From contig JBEGVB010000110.1 in NCBI GenBank assembly GCA_041178545.1, forward strand, positions 1-11,862: a DNA stretch of 11,862 nt, written 5' to 3'. This document shows, one piece after another, positions 1 through 5,989 of the stretch. This DNA is from JBEATZ01 sp041178545 (GTDB lineage: Bacteria; Planctomycetota; UBA1135; UBA2386). Made by a program: the position numbers and the translations under genes. The notes beneath the pieces are model-generated. The model did not search any database. It was not told the DNA's origin and worked only from the letters and a program-made list of their open reading frames with translations. Each line of letters begins with the position of its first letter. The stretch's first letter is position 1.

Positions 1-2
1 TG

Positions 3-311
3 CAGGGCCACCGCAGCTGGGTGGACCCGTGGGAGCTGTTCCACTCGCGTGGCGGCGGCAACGCCATGGGCTGGTCCCATGCCGAGGCAGACCGACTGCT
101 GGACCAGGCGCGCGTGGCCCACGACGACAGCCAACGCGCTGCACTGCACCAGCAGTTCAATGCCGTCGTGGCCCGCGAGGCACCCGTGAGCTTCCTCGTG
201 CACCCACTCGCCTCGATGCTCTTCAACCGGCACGTGCAGGGTGCCGTCCCGGGGCCACTCGGTTTGTGGCCGGAGACCTTCTGGGTGCCGGTCGAGCACC
301 AGCGCCGTTGA
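3..311 (+). CDS. ABC transporter substrate-binding protein, family 5 (C-terminal fragment)
   Basis: This is the last 102 codons of a gene that enters from the left edge, so its start is not visible. The fragment begins in a D-P-W-E-L-F-H-S segment followed by G-G-G-N and G-W-S-H-A-E-A-D-R-L-L-D-Q-A. It continues through an E-R/Q-R-A-A-L-H-Q-Q-F helix and A-R-E-A-P-V-S-F-L. That order (DP-x-x-x-x-hS, N, then x-E-x-D-x-L-L-x-x-A, then R-x-x-L-x-x-x-x-x-x-x-x-x-x-x-x-P) is the usual C-terminal lobe of SBP_bac_5 periplasmic proteins, which deliver peptides, nickel or similar ligands to ABC importers. The final L-W-P-E-T-F-W-V-P also fits that family. The ligand cannot be judged from this part. 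No permease or ATPase gene follows on this strand, so any transporter partners would lie upstream of the window. The next gene begins 50 nt downstream. Confidence 0.8.
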   Translation, partial: QGHRSWVDPWELFHSRGGGNAMGWSHAEADRLLDQARVAHDDSQRAALHQQFNAVVAREAPVSFLVHPLASMLFNRHVQGAVPGPLGLWPETFWVPVEHQRR

Positions 312-361
312 AGCCGGTCCGACTGCGTGTGCGCGCGCGGTCACGGTGCTAGAACGAGCAC

Positions 362-874
362 ATGGCCGGACCCCGACGGCGTCAGCCCGACCCGATGCCC
401 GAATCCCCTGGGGGCATCGTCCTCGACGGGGCAAACGTGATCGCTTCCGCGGTTCCCCGGGCCCTGGAGCGTCTCGACCTCGTGTGCGACTGGTTCCATG
501 CCTGGCGGCCTGACCTCGGCATCATGGTCTTCCTCGACCGAGGGACCGCCCTCCACTGCCGCCCTGCGGTGCAGGACGTGCTGCGTGCACGCTGCGCGGA
601 CACCACTCCCGGCAGGCCCCGCTACGCGGTGTGTCCCGAGGGCGATGTTGCGGACTTCCACGTGCTGCGCCATGCGCAGGCGCATCGTGCCCTCGTGGTG
701 AGCAACGACCGCTACTTCGACTTCGACGAGTTGCGCCGCAACGTCGTGACGGTGCAGTTCGCGCTCAGCGGCACCCGGTTGCACGTGTTCGAGGAGGCCA
801 CCTGGTTCCGTTGGCCCGGCACGGCCGTGCGGGTTCCCATGGCCGCGCTGCGCGAGCTCGGGCGACCGTCCTGA
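362..874 (+). CDS. NYN/PIN-like ribonuclease domain protein (Zc3h12a/Regnase type)
   Basis: A 170-residue protein made almost entirely of one domain. Residues 18-27 form the first strand with the metal-binding Asp (V-L-D-G-A-N-V, D22). Residues 54-60 give M-V-F-L-D-R-G. Residues 92-99 are acidic (P-E-G-D-V-A-D-F, D95/D98). Residues 110-121 read L-V-V-S-N-D-R-Y-F-D-F (D116, D120). The DGAN start, the later acidic pair and the V-S-N-D-x-x-x-D motif are hallmarks of the NYN/PIN fold of the Zc3h12a RNase family, which uses clustered Asp residues to hold Mg2+ and cleave RNA. No zinc finger or other RNA-binding domain is attached, so the target is unknown. Start: ATG 362 lacks a Shine-Dalgarno site but has TAGAAC six nt upstream. 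An in-frame ATG at 395 would also keep the whole domain. The stop codon abuts the stop of the convergent ABC1 gene. Confidence 0.7.
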   Translation: MAGPRRRQPDPMPESPGGIVLDGANVIASAVPRALERLDLVCDWFHAWRPDLGIMVFLDRGTALHCRPAVQDVLRARCADTTPGRPRYAVCPEGDVADFHVLRHAQAHRALVVSNDRYFDFDELRRNVVTVQFALSGTRLHVFEEATWFRWPGTAVRVPMAALRELGRPS

Positions 875-2548
875 TCAGGGTCGTGGCTCGCCCGGGGACC
901 GGGTCCGGCTGGTGGCGCGCCACAGCCGGAGCGCGAGGTGTGCGGCAAGCAGGTAGGAGAGGAGCCCCGGTACCGAGATCCCGACGAGGCGTGGTGGTGC
1001 AGTGCTCGTCCAGAGCGCAGCCCCGCTGACGACCAGGGCCGCCACCAGGATGCCCAGCGTGAGCCGGTTGGCGGGGCCGTCCAGGTTGCGGTGCTCGAAC
1101 TGGATGCGGAAGGTGCCCTCGCGGCAGTGGTCCAGCACCAGCCGCAGGTCGCGCGGCATCGCAGCGAACAACCGTTCCCAGTCCCTGCCGGTGCGGCGCA
1201 CGCGTCGGAACAGCATGGCAGGGCTCATGCGCTTGCGCATTCCCTGGAGGTAGAACGGCTCCGCCAGCTGCGCGAGGCTGAAGTCGCGGTCCATCCCGCG
1301 CGACGTGCCCTCGAGGACGATGCAGGTGCGCAGCAGCAGCGACATCGAGGCAGGCAGCACCACGTGGTGGTTGCGCACGATGTCGAACATGTCGCGCAGC
1401 GCGGCACCCACGTCGAGGTCGCGCAGCGAGTGGTGCACGTGGTCGTCGAGGAAGCGAGCCAGGTCCGCGCGCAGGCCCTGCCGGTCGGTTCCCACCGGTG
1501 TCGCACCGATGCGCATGACCACGTCGGCCAACTCCTCCGCGTCCCGCTCGACGGCTGCCACCAGCATGCTCTCCACGTCCTCGCGCAGGTCCTCGTCGAT
1601 GCGGCCCACCATGCCGCAGTCGAGCACGCCCACGCTGCCGTCGGGCATGAGCAGCAGGTTCCCGGGGTGCGGGTCGGCATGGTAGAAGCCGTCGCGGAAG
1701 ATCATCGCTAGCCACAGGTCCGCCCCACGCCTGGCGAACGTGGCGAGGTCGGCGCCGCTCGCGCGCATCGCTGCAACGTCCGTGGCGGGGATGCCCTCGA
1801 GGTACTCCATCACGAGCACGCGCGCGGTGCAGAGCGAGGGGTGCACCGCAGGGAACGTGACCGTGTGGTCCGCCTCGAACGCCTCGGCAAGGCGCTCGAG
1901 GTTGCGGCGCTCGTGGGTGAAGTCGAGCTCGCGCAACAGCGTGCGACGGAACTGCAGGGCCAGGCGCACGGGCTGGTAGGGGCGCAGGAACTCGGCATGG
2001 TTCTCGGCCAGCCGGGCGAGTGCGAGCAGGATCTCCAGGTCTGCATGTGCCTGCTCGCGCACGCCCTTGCGCATGACCTTGACCGCAACCTCCTCCCCGG
2101 TGTGCAGGCGCGCACGGTGCACCTGCGCGATCGATGCACTCGCACAGGGCACCTCGTCGAATCGGTCGAAAACCACCCCGGGGGCGCGGCCCAGCTCCTC
2201 CTGAACGGTGCGTCGCGCCACCTCGGGCGGGTCGGGCTGGGTGTGTGCCTGCAGCCGTGCCAACTCGTCCGCCAAGGCTGCGCCGACGAGGTCCGCCCGT
2301 GTGCCCAGGACCTGACCGAGCTTGATGAACGTCGTCCCCAGCTCACTGAGTGCCAGCCGGACCCGCGCCTCGGGCGACTGTCCCTGCAGACGCAGGCCGT
2401 CCCCGCCTCGCAGGCGGTCCTGCACCCAGTCCACCTTGAGCCACTGGAGCCACTCCGCGAGTCCGTGCTTCGCAAGCACGGCAGCCACTTCGCCCACGCG
2501 TCTCGCGTTGCGTTGCAGCCTGCCGAGTGCGTCCATGGCCGTGCTCAT
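875..2548 (-). CDS. ABC1/UbiB/AarF-family atypical protein kinase
   Basis: A 557-residue member of the ABC1 (ADCK/UbiB/COQ8) family, atypical kinase-like ATPases linked to ubiquinone and other lipid metabolism. The diagnostic elements are in order: the KxGQ motif in F-I-K-L-G-Q (K76-Q79), the Ala-rich loop replacing the P-loop (A-S-A-S-I-A-Q-V-H-R-A, 136-146), the VAVK lysine (K157), the catalytic segment H-A-D-P-H-P-G-N (290-297), and the metal-binding D310 in V-L-D-C-G-M-V-G. Two hydrophobic segments near the end (about 495-513 and 521-541) should anchor it in the membrane, as in UbiB. Start: ATG at 2548 overlaps the upstream stop as ATGA, so translation is probably coupled. The frame stays open far upstream, but that extension is Arg/Gly-rich shadow sequence. 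No ubiquinone genes are in the window, so calling it ubiB is not justified. The partner protein suggests a lipid or granule role. Confidence 0.92.
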   Translation of the reverse strand: MSTAMDALGRLQRNARRVGEVAAVLAKHGLAEWLQWLKVDWVQDRLRGGDGLRLQGQSPEARVRLALSELGTTFIKLGQVLGTRADLVGAALADELARLQAHTQPDPPEVARRTVQEELGRAPGVVFDRFDEVPCASASIAQVHRARLHTGEEVAVKVMRKGVREQAHADLEILLALARLAENHAEFLRPYQPVRLALQFRRTLLRELDFTHERRNLERLAEAFEADHTVTFPAVHPSLCTARVLVMEYLEGIPATDVAAMRASGADLATFARRGADLWLAMIFRDGFYHADPHPGNLLLMPDGSVGVLDCGMVGRIDEDLREDVESMLVAAVERDAEELADVVMRIGATPVGTDRQGLRADLARFLDDHVHHSLRDLDVGAALRDMFDIVRNHHVVLPASMSLLLRTCIVLEGTSRGMDRDFSLAQLAEPFYLQGMRKRMSPAMLFRRVRRTGRDWERLFAAMPRDLRLVLDHCREGTFRIQFEHRNLDGPANRLTLGILVAALVVSGAALWTSTAPPRLVGISVPGLLSYLLAAHLALRLWRATSRTRSPGEPRP

Positions 2549-3186
2549 CCCTTCGCCCGCGGTCCGGCGAGCGAGACGCCGAGCCCGTGCAGTCGCTTCC
2601 CGAGTTCGGTGAAGAGTGCGGATGCTGCACCGCGCGCCGCACTGCGTGCTGACCCAGTTGCCTCGCGCACGGTCGTCGAGGGTTCGGCGGTGGCGGCGGC
2701 AACCACGGCAGCGACCCTTGGTGCCACGACCCGCCAGGTCGCCTGCACGTGGTCCCGGATGCGCCCGGTCTCCTCGGCTGCGAGCAGTGAACCGTCTGCA
2801 ACGGCTTCTGCGACCAGGTCGGCGAACTGGCTGCCCAGGTCCTGCAGGGAGCGCGCCAGGAACCTCAGGTCCTCGCGCGCGAACCGCGCGAGGTCGCCCC
2901 GAGCCTCGCGCAGGGTCAGCTCGGCTGCGTGTGCTGCCGTGCCGACCCCGTCGAGCACGCCGTCCACGACCTGCATCAGCAGTGCCTCCCGCTGGCCGGG
3001 AGGGGTCGCCCGCAATCCTGCGCGCGCACCGCGCAGTGCAGCGCGCACGACTTCCGCAGAACCCCTGCCCGCCTCCATCCCCTGTCGGGTCGCCGAGGCC
3101 ACCAGCGCCTCGACGCGGGCCCTCACGTGTTCCCCGGTCCGCACCGCGGACTCGACCTGCTCCTCCACCCATCGTTGTGCGTCCAT
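2545..3186 (-). CDS. Helical phasin-like protein of unknown function
   Basis: A 213-residue Ala/Arg/Glu-rich protein with no Cys, no signal peptide and no membrane segment. It appears to be a run of long amphipathic helices, broken at T-P-P-G (61-64) and around residues 167-172 (A-E-P-S-T-T). Residues 1-60 and 85-125 have heptad-like spacing of Val/Leu/Ala with charged residues, as in phasins and apolipoprotein-like coats. I do not recognise a specific named family, and phasin-like is a description of composition only. Start: ATG 3186 is chosen because AGGAG lies 8 nt upstream, the best ribosome binding site in the window, and because the frame further upstream runs antisense through the tRNA. 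It is the first gene of a two-gene operon, and its TGA overlaps the ABC1 kinase ATG by 4 nt. Tight coupling to a membrane-anchored ABC1 protein suggests the two act together, possibly at a membrane or lipid-body surface. Confidence 0.72.
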   Translation of the reverse strand: MDAQRWVEEQVESAVRTGEHVRARVEALVASATRQGMEAGRGSAEVVRAALRGARAGLRATPPGQREALLMQVVDGVLDGVGTAAHAAELTLREARGDLARFAREDLRFLARSLQDLGSQFADLVAEAVADGSLLAAEETGRIRDHVQATWRVVAPRVAAVVAAATAEPSTTVREATGSARSAARGAASALFTELGKRLHGLGVSLAGPRAKG

Positions 3187-3194
3187 GGCTTCCA

Positions 3195-3199
3195 CTCCT
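3195..3199 (-). promoter_or_regulatory. Strong Shine-Dalgarno site (AGGAG) of the phasin-like/ABC1 operon
   Basis: On the minus strand AGGAG ends 8 nt before ATG 3186, the classical spacing. It fixes the start of the phasin-like gene and is notable because most other starts in the window have no comparable site. Confidence 0.75.
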
Positions 3200-3451
3200 G
3201 GTTCAGGGACCGCGGACTCCTGCCCGCTCGGCCTGAAGCTAGTCCGGCTGCGGAGTCCTGCCATGGGCACAAGGGCCCCGGTATCGCGGACCCATGACGC
3301 ATCCGCGCGTCCCGCGGTGGGTGACTTGCGCCCTCTCCTGCCTGCCCAGCGTGCTCTCCAGTGCGGAAGGTCATGCGCAGGTGCCCTACCACGAGGACGG
3401 CAGTCCGTGGCGGGAGCGCGTTGAGGCCCGGGCGACCGCCTTCGAGGGACT

Positions 3452-3492
3452 GGCCCAGAACGAACCGCAGGCCCAGAACCAACCGCAGGCCC
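3452..3492. repeat. 18-bp tandem direct repeat, about 2.3 copies
   Basis: Unit 1 (3452-3469) and unit 2 (3470-3487) are identical except at the eleventh base (G versus C). A third copy begins with GGCCC at 3488-3492 and then diverges. The period keeps the plus-strand reading frame of the small ORF at 3294. The repeat ends at the 3' edge of the tRNA terminator. Confidence 0.9.
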
Positions 3493-3528
3493 GAAAAGAA
3501 GAAACCCCGGCCGTTTCCGACCGGGGTT
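3490..3528 (-). terminator. Intrinsic terminator of tRNA-Ala
   Basis: On the minus strand, 9 nt after the tRNA CCA end, AACCCCGG (3528-3521) pairs perfectly with CCGGGGTT (3510-3503). Inside, T-G, C-G and G-C pairs extend the stem to 11 bp, closed by a GAAA tetraloop. A pyrimidine run rich in T (TCTTCTTTTC) follows directly. Stem, GNRA loop and U-rich tail are those of a Rho-independent terminator. It is the only clear one in the window. Confidence 0.85.
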
Positions 3529-3536
3529 CCTGGATG

Positions 3537-3612
3537 TGGTGGAGAGTAGGGGAGTCGAACCCCTGACCTCGACAATGCCATTGTCGCGCTCTACCAACTG
3601 AGCTAACTCCCC
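3537..3612 (-). tRNA. tRNA-Ala (anticodon GGC)
   Basis: A complete 76-nt cloverleaf with CCA encoded at 3539-3537. The acceptor stem is GGGGAGT/ACTCTCC. The D arm is GCTC-AGTTGGTA-GAGC. The anticodon stem CGACA/TGTCG encloses the loop ATGGCAT, giving anticodon GGC, which reads GCC. The variable loop is AGGTC, and the T arm AGGGG/CCCCT has a TTCGACT loop. The acceptor stem carries the G3-U70 wobble pair, the main identity element for alanyl-tRNA synthetase, which supports the Ala assignment independently of the anticodon. It is transcribed alone, with its own promoter and terminator. Confidence 0.97.
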
Positions 3613-3654
3613 ACGCGGGCCTTGCAGGGGGATGGCCCCCGTTGGGGAGCGAGA

Positions 3655-3682
3655 AGGGTAGCGACCGAGGGCAGGGGGTCAA
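3655..3682 (-). promoter_or_regulatory. Sigma-70-type promoter of tRNA-Ala
   Basis: On the minus strand TTGACC (3682-3677, five of six matches to TTGACA) is followed after 16 nt by TACCCT (3660-3655). Transcription would begin near 3648, about 36 nt before the mature tRNA 5' end at 3612. The bases after the -10 are C-rich (CTCGCTCCCC), like the G+C-rich discriminators of stringently controlled stable-RNA promoters. The -10 is a weak match to TATAAT but keeps the T-A and final T. Confidence 0.5.
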
Positions 3683-3769
3683 GCGCGAACCTGAGCAGTT
3701 GTCGTGGGGTGACGGTGCAGTTCCGAGCGGTCTTCCTTGCCACCACCGTCGGCTGTCCCATGGGGGGCC

Positions 3770-4381
3770 ATGCAGACGCGCAGGCTCCACCTCGTCCGTC
3801 ACGGCGACACCGTGGGGGAGTCCTCGGTCCGCTACCACGGCAGCAACGACGTGCCGTTGAGCGACACGGGCAGGGCGCAGGTGGCGAGCCTGGTGCCCCT
3901 GCTGCAGGGAGTGGCCCCGGTTGCCGTCGTGCACTCGCCGCTCGTCCGCGCCGTGGAGTCGGCAGCGATCCTCGGCAGGGGGTGCGGCTCGGACCCCGAG
4001 CGGTTCGAGTCCCGCGAGTCCATCCGCGAGATCCACTTCGGGGCCTGCGAGGGCATGACCGCTGCGGAGATCGCTGCCGCCCACCCGGAGTTCTGGGCCG
4101 CGCACCAGCGGGGCGAGGCTTCCGGCTTCCCGGGCGGCGAGCTGCTCGAACGGTTCGCGCAACGCGTTGCCAAGGGGTTCCACGAACTGCTGGAACGCCA
4201 CCCGCGCGGCGACCTCGTGGTCGTCGCACACCGGGGCATCGTGCGGTGGGGCCTGCGCACGCTGCTGCAGGACCCGGCACTCGACCACGGGGTGAGGCTG
4301 GCCAGCCTCACGGTCCTGCGGCACGGGCCGCGCTGGGACCTCGAGCACCTCGACCTCGCCCCGCACGCCGGCGCCTCCTGA
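3770..4381 (+). CDS. Histidine phosphatase family protein (phosphoglycerate-mutase-like)
   Basis: A 203-residue enzyme of the histidine phosphatase superfamily, which removes phosphate through a phosphohistidine intermediate. The catalytic pocket is complete: L-V-R-H-G-D (R10, H11 nucleophile, G12), H-S-P-L-V-R-A-V-E-S-A (R60), the acidic proton donor in E-I-H-F-G-A-C-E-G (E87), and V-V-V-A-H-R-G-I-V-R (H154). F-P-G-G-E-L at 120-125 is also usual for the CobC/PhoE/GpmB-like branch. The family acts on alpha-ribazole phosphate, phosphosugars and other small phosphates, so the substrate cannot be named. No cobalamin genes are near. Start: ATG 3770 is preferred because the fold begins at once. 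A G-run only 2 nt upstream is a poor ribosome binding site. gltX follows 37 nt after the stop on the same strand and is probably co-transcribed. Confidence 0.88.
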   Translation: MQTRRLHLVRHGDTVGESSVRYHGSNDVPLSDTGRAQVASLVPLLQGVAPVAVVHSPLVRAVESAAILGRGCGSDPERFESRESIREIHFGACEGMTAAEIAAAHPEFWAAHQRGEASGFPGGELLERFAQRVAKGFHELLERHPRGDLVVVAHRGIVRWGLRTLLQDPALDHGVRLASLTVLRHGPRWDLEHLDLAPHAGAS

Positions 4382-4402
4382 GCAGACCAGAACCTTGGCA
4401 CC

Positions 4403-4408
4403 GGGGAG
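4403..4408 (+). promoter_or_regulatory. Candidate Shine-Dalgarno site for gltX
   Basis: GGGGAG ends 10 nt before ATG 4419 and 25 nt before the alternative ATG 4434. It therefore favours the longer start, although family N-termini fit either. Confidence 0.4.
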
Positions 4409-4418
4409 CGGATGCGGG

Positions 4419-5981
4419 ATGGTTCTCGCCCGCATGATCCACCCCACGCCCCGGTTGCGCTTCGCACCCTCGCCCACCGGCCCGCTGCACCTCGGCGGCG
4501 CTCGCACGGCGCTCTACAACTGGGCGGCCGCGCGTGCGATGGGGGGCACGTTCCTGTTGCGCATCGAGGACACGGACCAGGCGCGGTCCACCGAGGCCTC
4601 GCTCAAGATCATCCTCGCCGGGCTGCGCTGGCTGGGCATCGACTGGGACGAGGGGCCCGAGGCCGGCGGCGCGCACGGACCGTACTTCCAGATGCAGCGG
4701 CTCGACCTGTACCGCAAGGCAGCAGACCAGTTGCTCGCCACGGGCCACGCGTACCACTGCTTCTGCACCCCGGAGGAGATCGAGGCCGGGCGCAAGGAGA
4801 TGGAGGCGCAGAAGGCCGGTTTCGTCGGCTACAACGGTCGCTGCCGGACGATCGGCGCGGACCAGCGCGCCGCGTTCGAGCGCGAGGGTCGACGCCCCAA
4901 CCTGCGCTTCCGCATGCCCGAGGCGCGCGTGATGAAGGTGCACGACCTCGTGCGCGGCGACGTCGAGGTCAACACCCGCGAGCTCGACGACTGGGTGATG
5001 CTGCGGCCCGACGGCGTGCCGCTCTACAACTTCGCCTGCGTGGTCGACGACATCGGCATGCGGATCACGCACGTCGTCCGCGGCGAGGAGCACTTCCTCA
5101 ACGGCATCAAGCAGCGGCTGTTGTTCGAGGCCCTTGGCGCGGAGTGTCCCCAGTACGCGCACATCCCGCTCATCCTCAACAAGGAGGGCAAGAAGCTCAG
5201 CAAGCGCGACGCGGACACCAACATGCTGGACTACCGCGACAAGGGATTCCCCGCCGAGGCGGTGTTCAACTACATCGCCCTGCTGGGCTGGGGCTTCAGC
5301 GGCGACCGCGACCTCTTCACCCGCGAGGAGATGGTGCAGGTCTTCCGCATCGAGAACATCGGCAAGGCCGGTGCCAAGTTCGACGAGGAGAAGCTCCGCT
5401 GGATGTGCGGCGAGTACATCCGCAGGATGCCCGTCGACCAGCTCGCGGCGCGTGCACGCCCTTGGCTGGAGTCCGCGGTGCCCGCCGACGTCTGGACGCA
5501 CCACCCGCGGTGGCTCGCCAACGCCATTGCCTGCTACCAGGAGCGCGTCCAACTCTTCTCCGAGCTGGGCCCGAGACTCGGCTGGTTGTTCGCGGACCGG
5601 CTGCAGGTGGACGAGGCCGCGCAGAAGAACCTCGCCAAGGAACCTGCGGCACCCACGTGGTTGGCCAACTTCGCGGACGAGCTTGCAGGGTCGGCGATGC
5701 CGCCCAGCTGGCCCGCGGACCGCGCCGAGGCGGACGCGGCCTTCGCGCTGCCATCGCGCAAAGACGCTCCCGTGCCCGAGTGCCGCTGGCTCGGGCCTGC
5801 CGGCATCGAGGCCCTCACCCGCGCCTTCACCGACCGCATTGGCGTGAAGTTCGGCTCCTTCGTCCACCCGGTGCGCGCAGCCCTAACCGGTACCGACAAG
5901 GGGCCGGGCCTGTTCGACGTGCTGTTCCTGCTGGGTCGCGACACCTGCGTGCAGCGGCTGCGTGCTGCTGCCGCGGGCTGA
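4419..5981 (+). CDS. gltX: Glutamate--tRNA ligase
   Basis: A class I aminoacyl-tRNA synthetase that charges tRNA-Glu with glutamate using ATP, in the cytoplasm. The N-terminal R-F-A-P-S-P-T-G-P-L-H-L-G-G (residues 14-27) contains the HIGH-equivalent H-L-G-G. The KMSKS-equivalent is K-L-S-K-R at residues 259-263. Between them lie C-F-C-T-P-E-E and G-R-C, reminiscent of the zinc-binding insertion of some GltX enzymes. H-V-V-R-G-E-E-H and N-Y-I-A-L-L-G-W-G are also typical. With 520 residues it is slightly longer than usual (about 460-500), and the C-terminal third fits the helical anticodon-binding region. Start: ATG 4419 is chosen for the GGGGAG site upstream. ATG 4434 would place only eight residues before the first strand and is the alternative. 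The specificity for tRNA-Gln versus tRNA-Glu cannot be read. It follows the phosphatase gene by 37 nt and is convergent with the rhomboid gene, with 8 nt between. Confidence 0.96.
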   Translation: MVLARMIHPTPRLRFAPSPTGPLHLGGARTALYNWAAARAMGGTFLLRIEDTDQARSTEASLKIILAGLRWLGIDWDEGPEAGGAHGPYFQMQRLDLYRKAADQLLATGHAYHCFCTPEEIEAGRKEMEAQKAGFVGYNGRCRTIGADQRAAFEREGRRPNLRFRMPEARVMKVHDLVRGDVEVNTRELDDWVMLRPDGVPLYNFACVVDDIGMRITHVVRGEEHFLNGIKQRLLFEALGAECPQYAHIPLILNKEGKKLSKRDADTNMLDYRDKGFPAEAVFNYIALLGWGFSGDRDLFTREEMVQVFRIENIGKAGAKFDEEKLRWMCGEYIRRMPVDQLAARARPWLESAVPADVWTHHPRWLANAIACYQERVQLFSELGPRLGWLFADRLQVDEAAQKNLAKEPAAPTWLANFADELAGSAMPPSWPADRAEADAAFALPSRKDAPVPECRWLGPAGIEALTRAFTDRIGVKFGSFVHPVRAALTGTDKGPGLFDVLFLLGRDTCVQRLRAAAAG

Positions 5982-5989
5982 ACCGGCAG

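Larger units (their letters stand above)
3187..3536. other. 350-nt stretch without a certain protein gene
   Basis: This stretch lies between the phasin-like start (3186) and the 3' end of tRNA-Ala (3537). It should contain the minus-strand promoter of the phasin-like/ABC1 operon, but I found no convincing -35/-10 pair. It also holds the AGGAG ribosome binding site at 3195-3199, an 18-bp tandem repeat at 3452-3492 and the tRNA terminator at 3490-3528. A doubtful plus-strand ORF begins at 3294. Nothing else stands out. Confidence 0.6.
3294..3566 (+). pseudogene. Doubtful small ORF or gene remnant with signal-like start and hexapeptide repeats
   Basis: The ORF gives 90 residues. The first ~28 look like a secretion signal: basic H-P-R-V-P-R, then hydrophobic W-V-T-C-A-L-S-C-L-P-S-V-L, then S-A-E-G-H-A before a Gln. 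The mature part has Y-H-E-D-G-S-P-W-R-E-R and then two in-frame copies of A-Q-N-E/Q-P-Q. The repeat period (18 nt) is an exact multiple of three, and its one mismatch swaps Glu for Gln, as expected for sequence once under coding constraint. Against a living gene: there is no Shine-Dalgarno site, and the last ~20 codons run antisense through the terminator hairpin and into the tRNA, where the stop lies at 3564-3566. It may be the 5' remnant of a truncated exported protein, a short real gene whose end overlaps the tRNA, or chance. I do not recognise a family. Confidence 0.28.

Noticed and set aside
2549..3172. Upstream extension of the ABC1 kinase frame to a 765-residue protein
   Set aside because: The extra residues are Arg/Gly/Ala-rich shadow sequence antisense and out of frame to nothing conserved, and they overlap the phasin-like gene, which has its own strong ribosome binding site. 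The ATGA junction at 2545-2548 marks the real start.
3187..3597. Extension of the phasin-like frame upstream through the tRNA (350 residues)
   Set aside because: It would translate the antisense-free tRNA gene itself and ignore AGGAG at 3195-3199 before ATG 3186.
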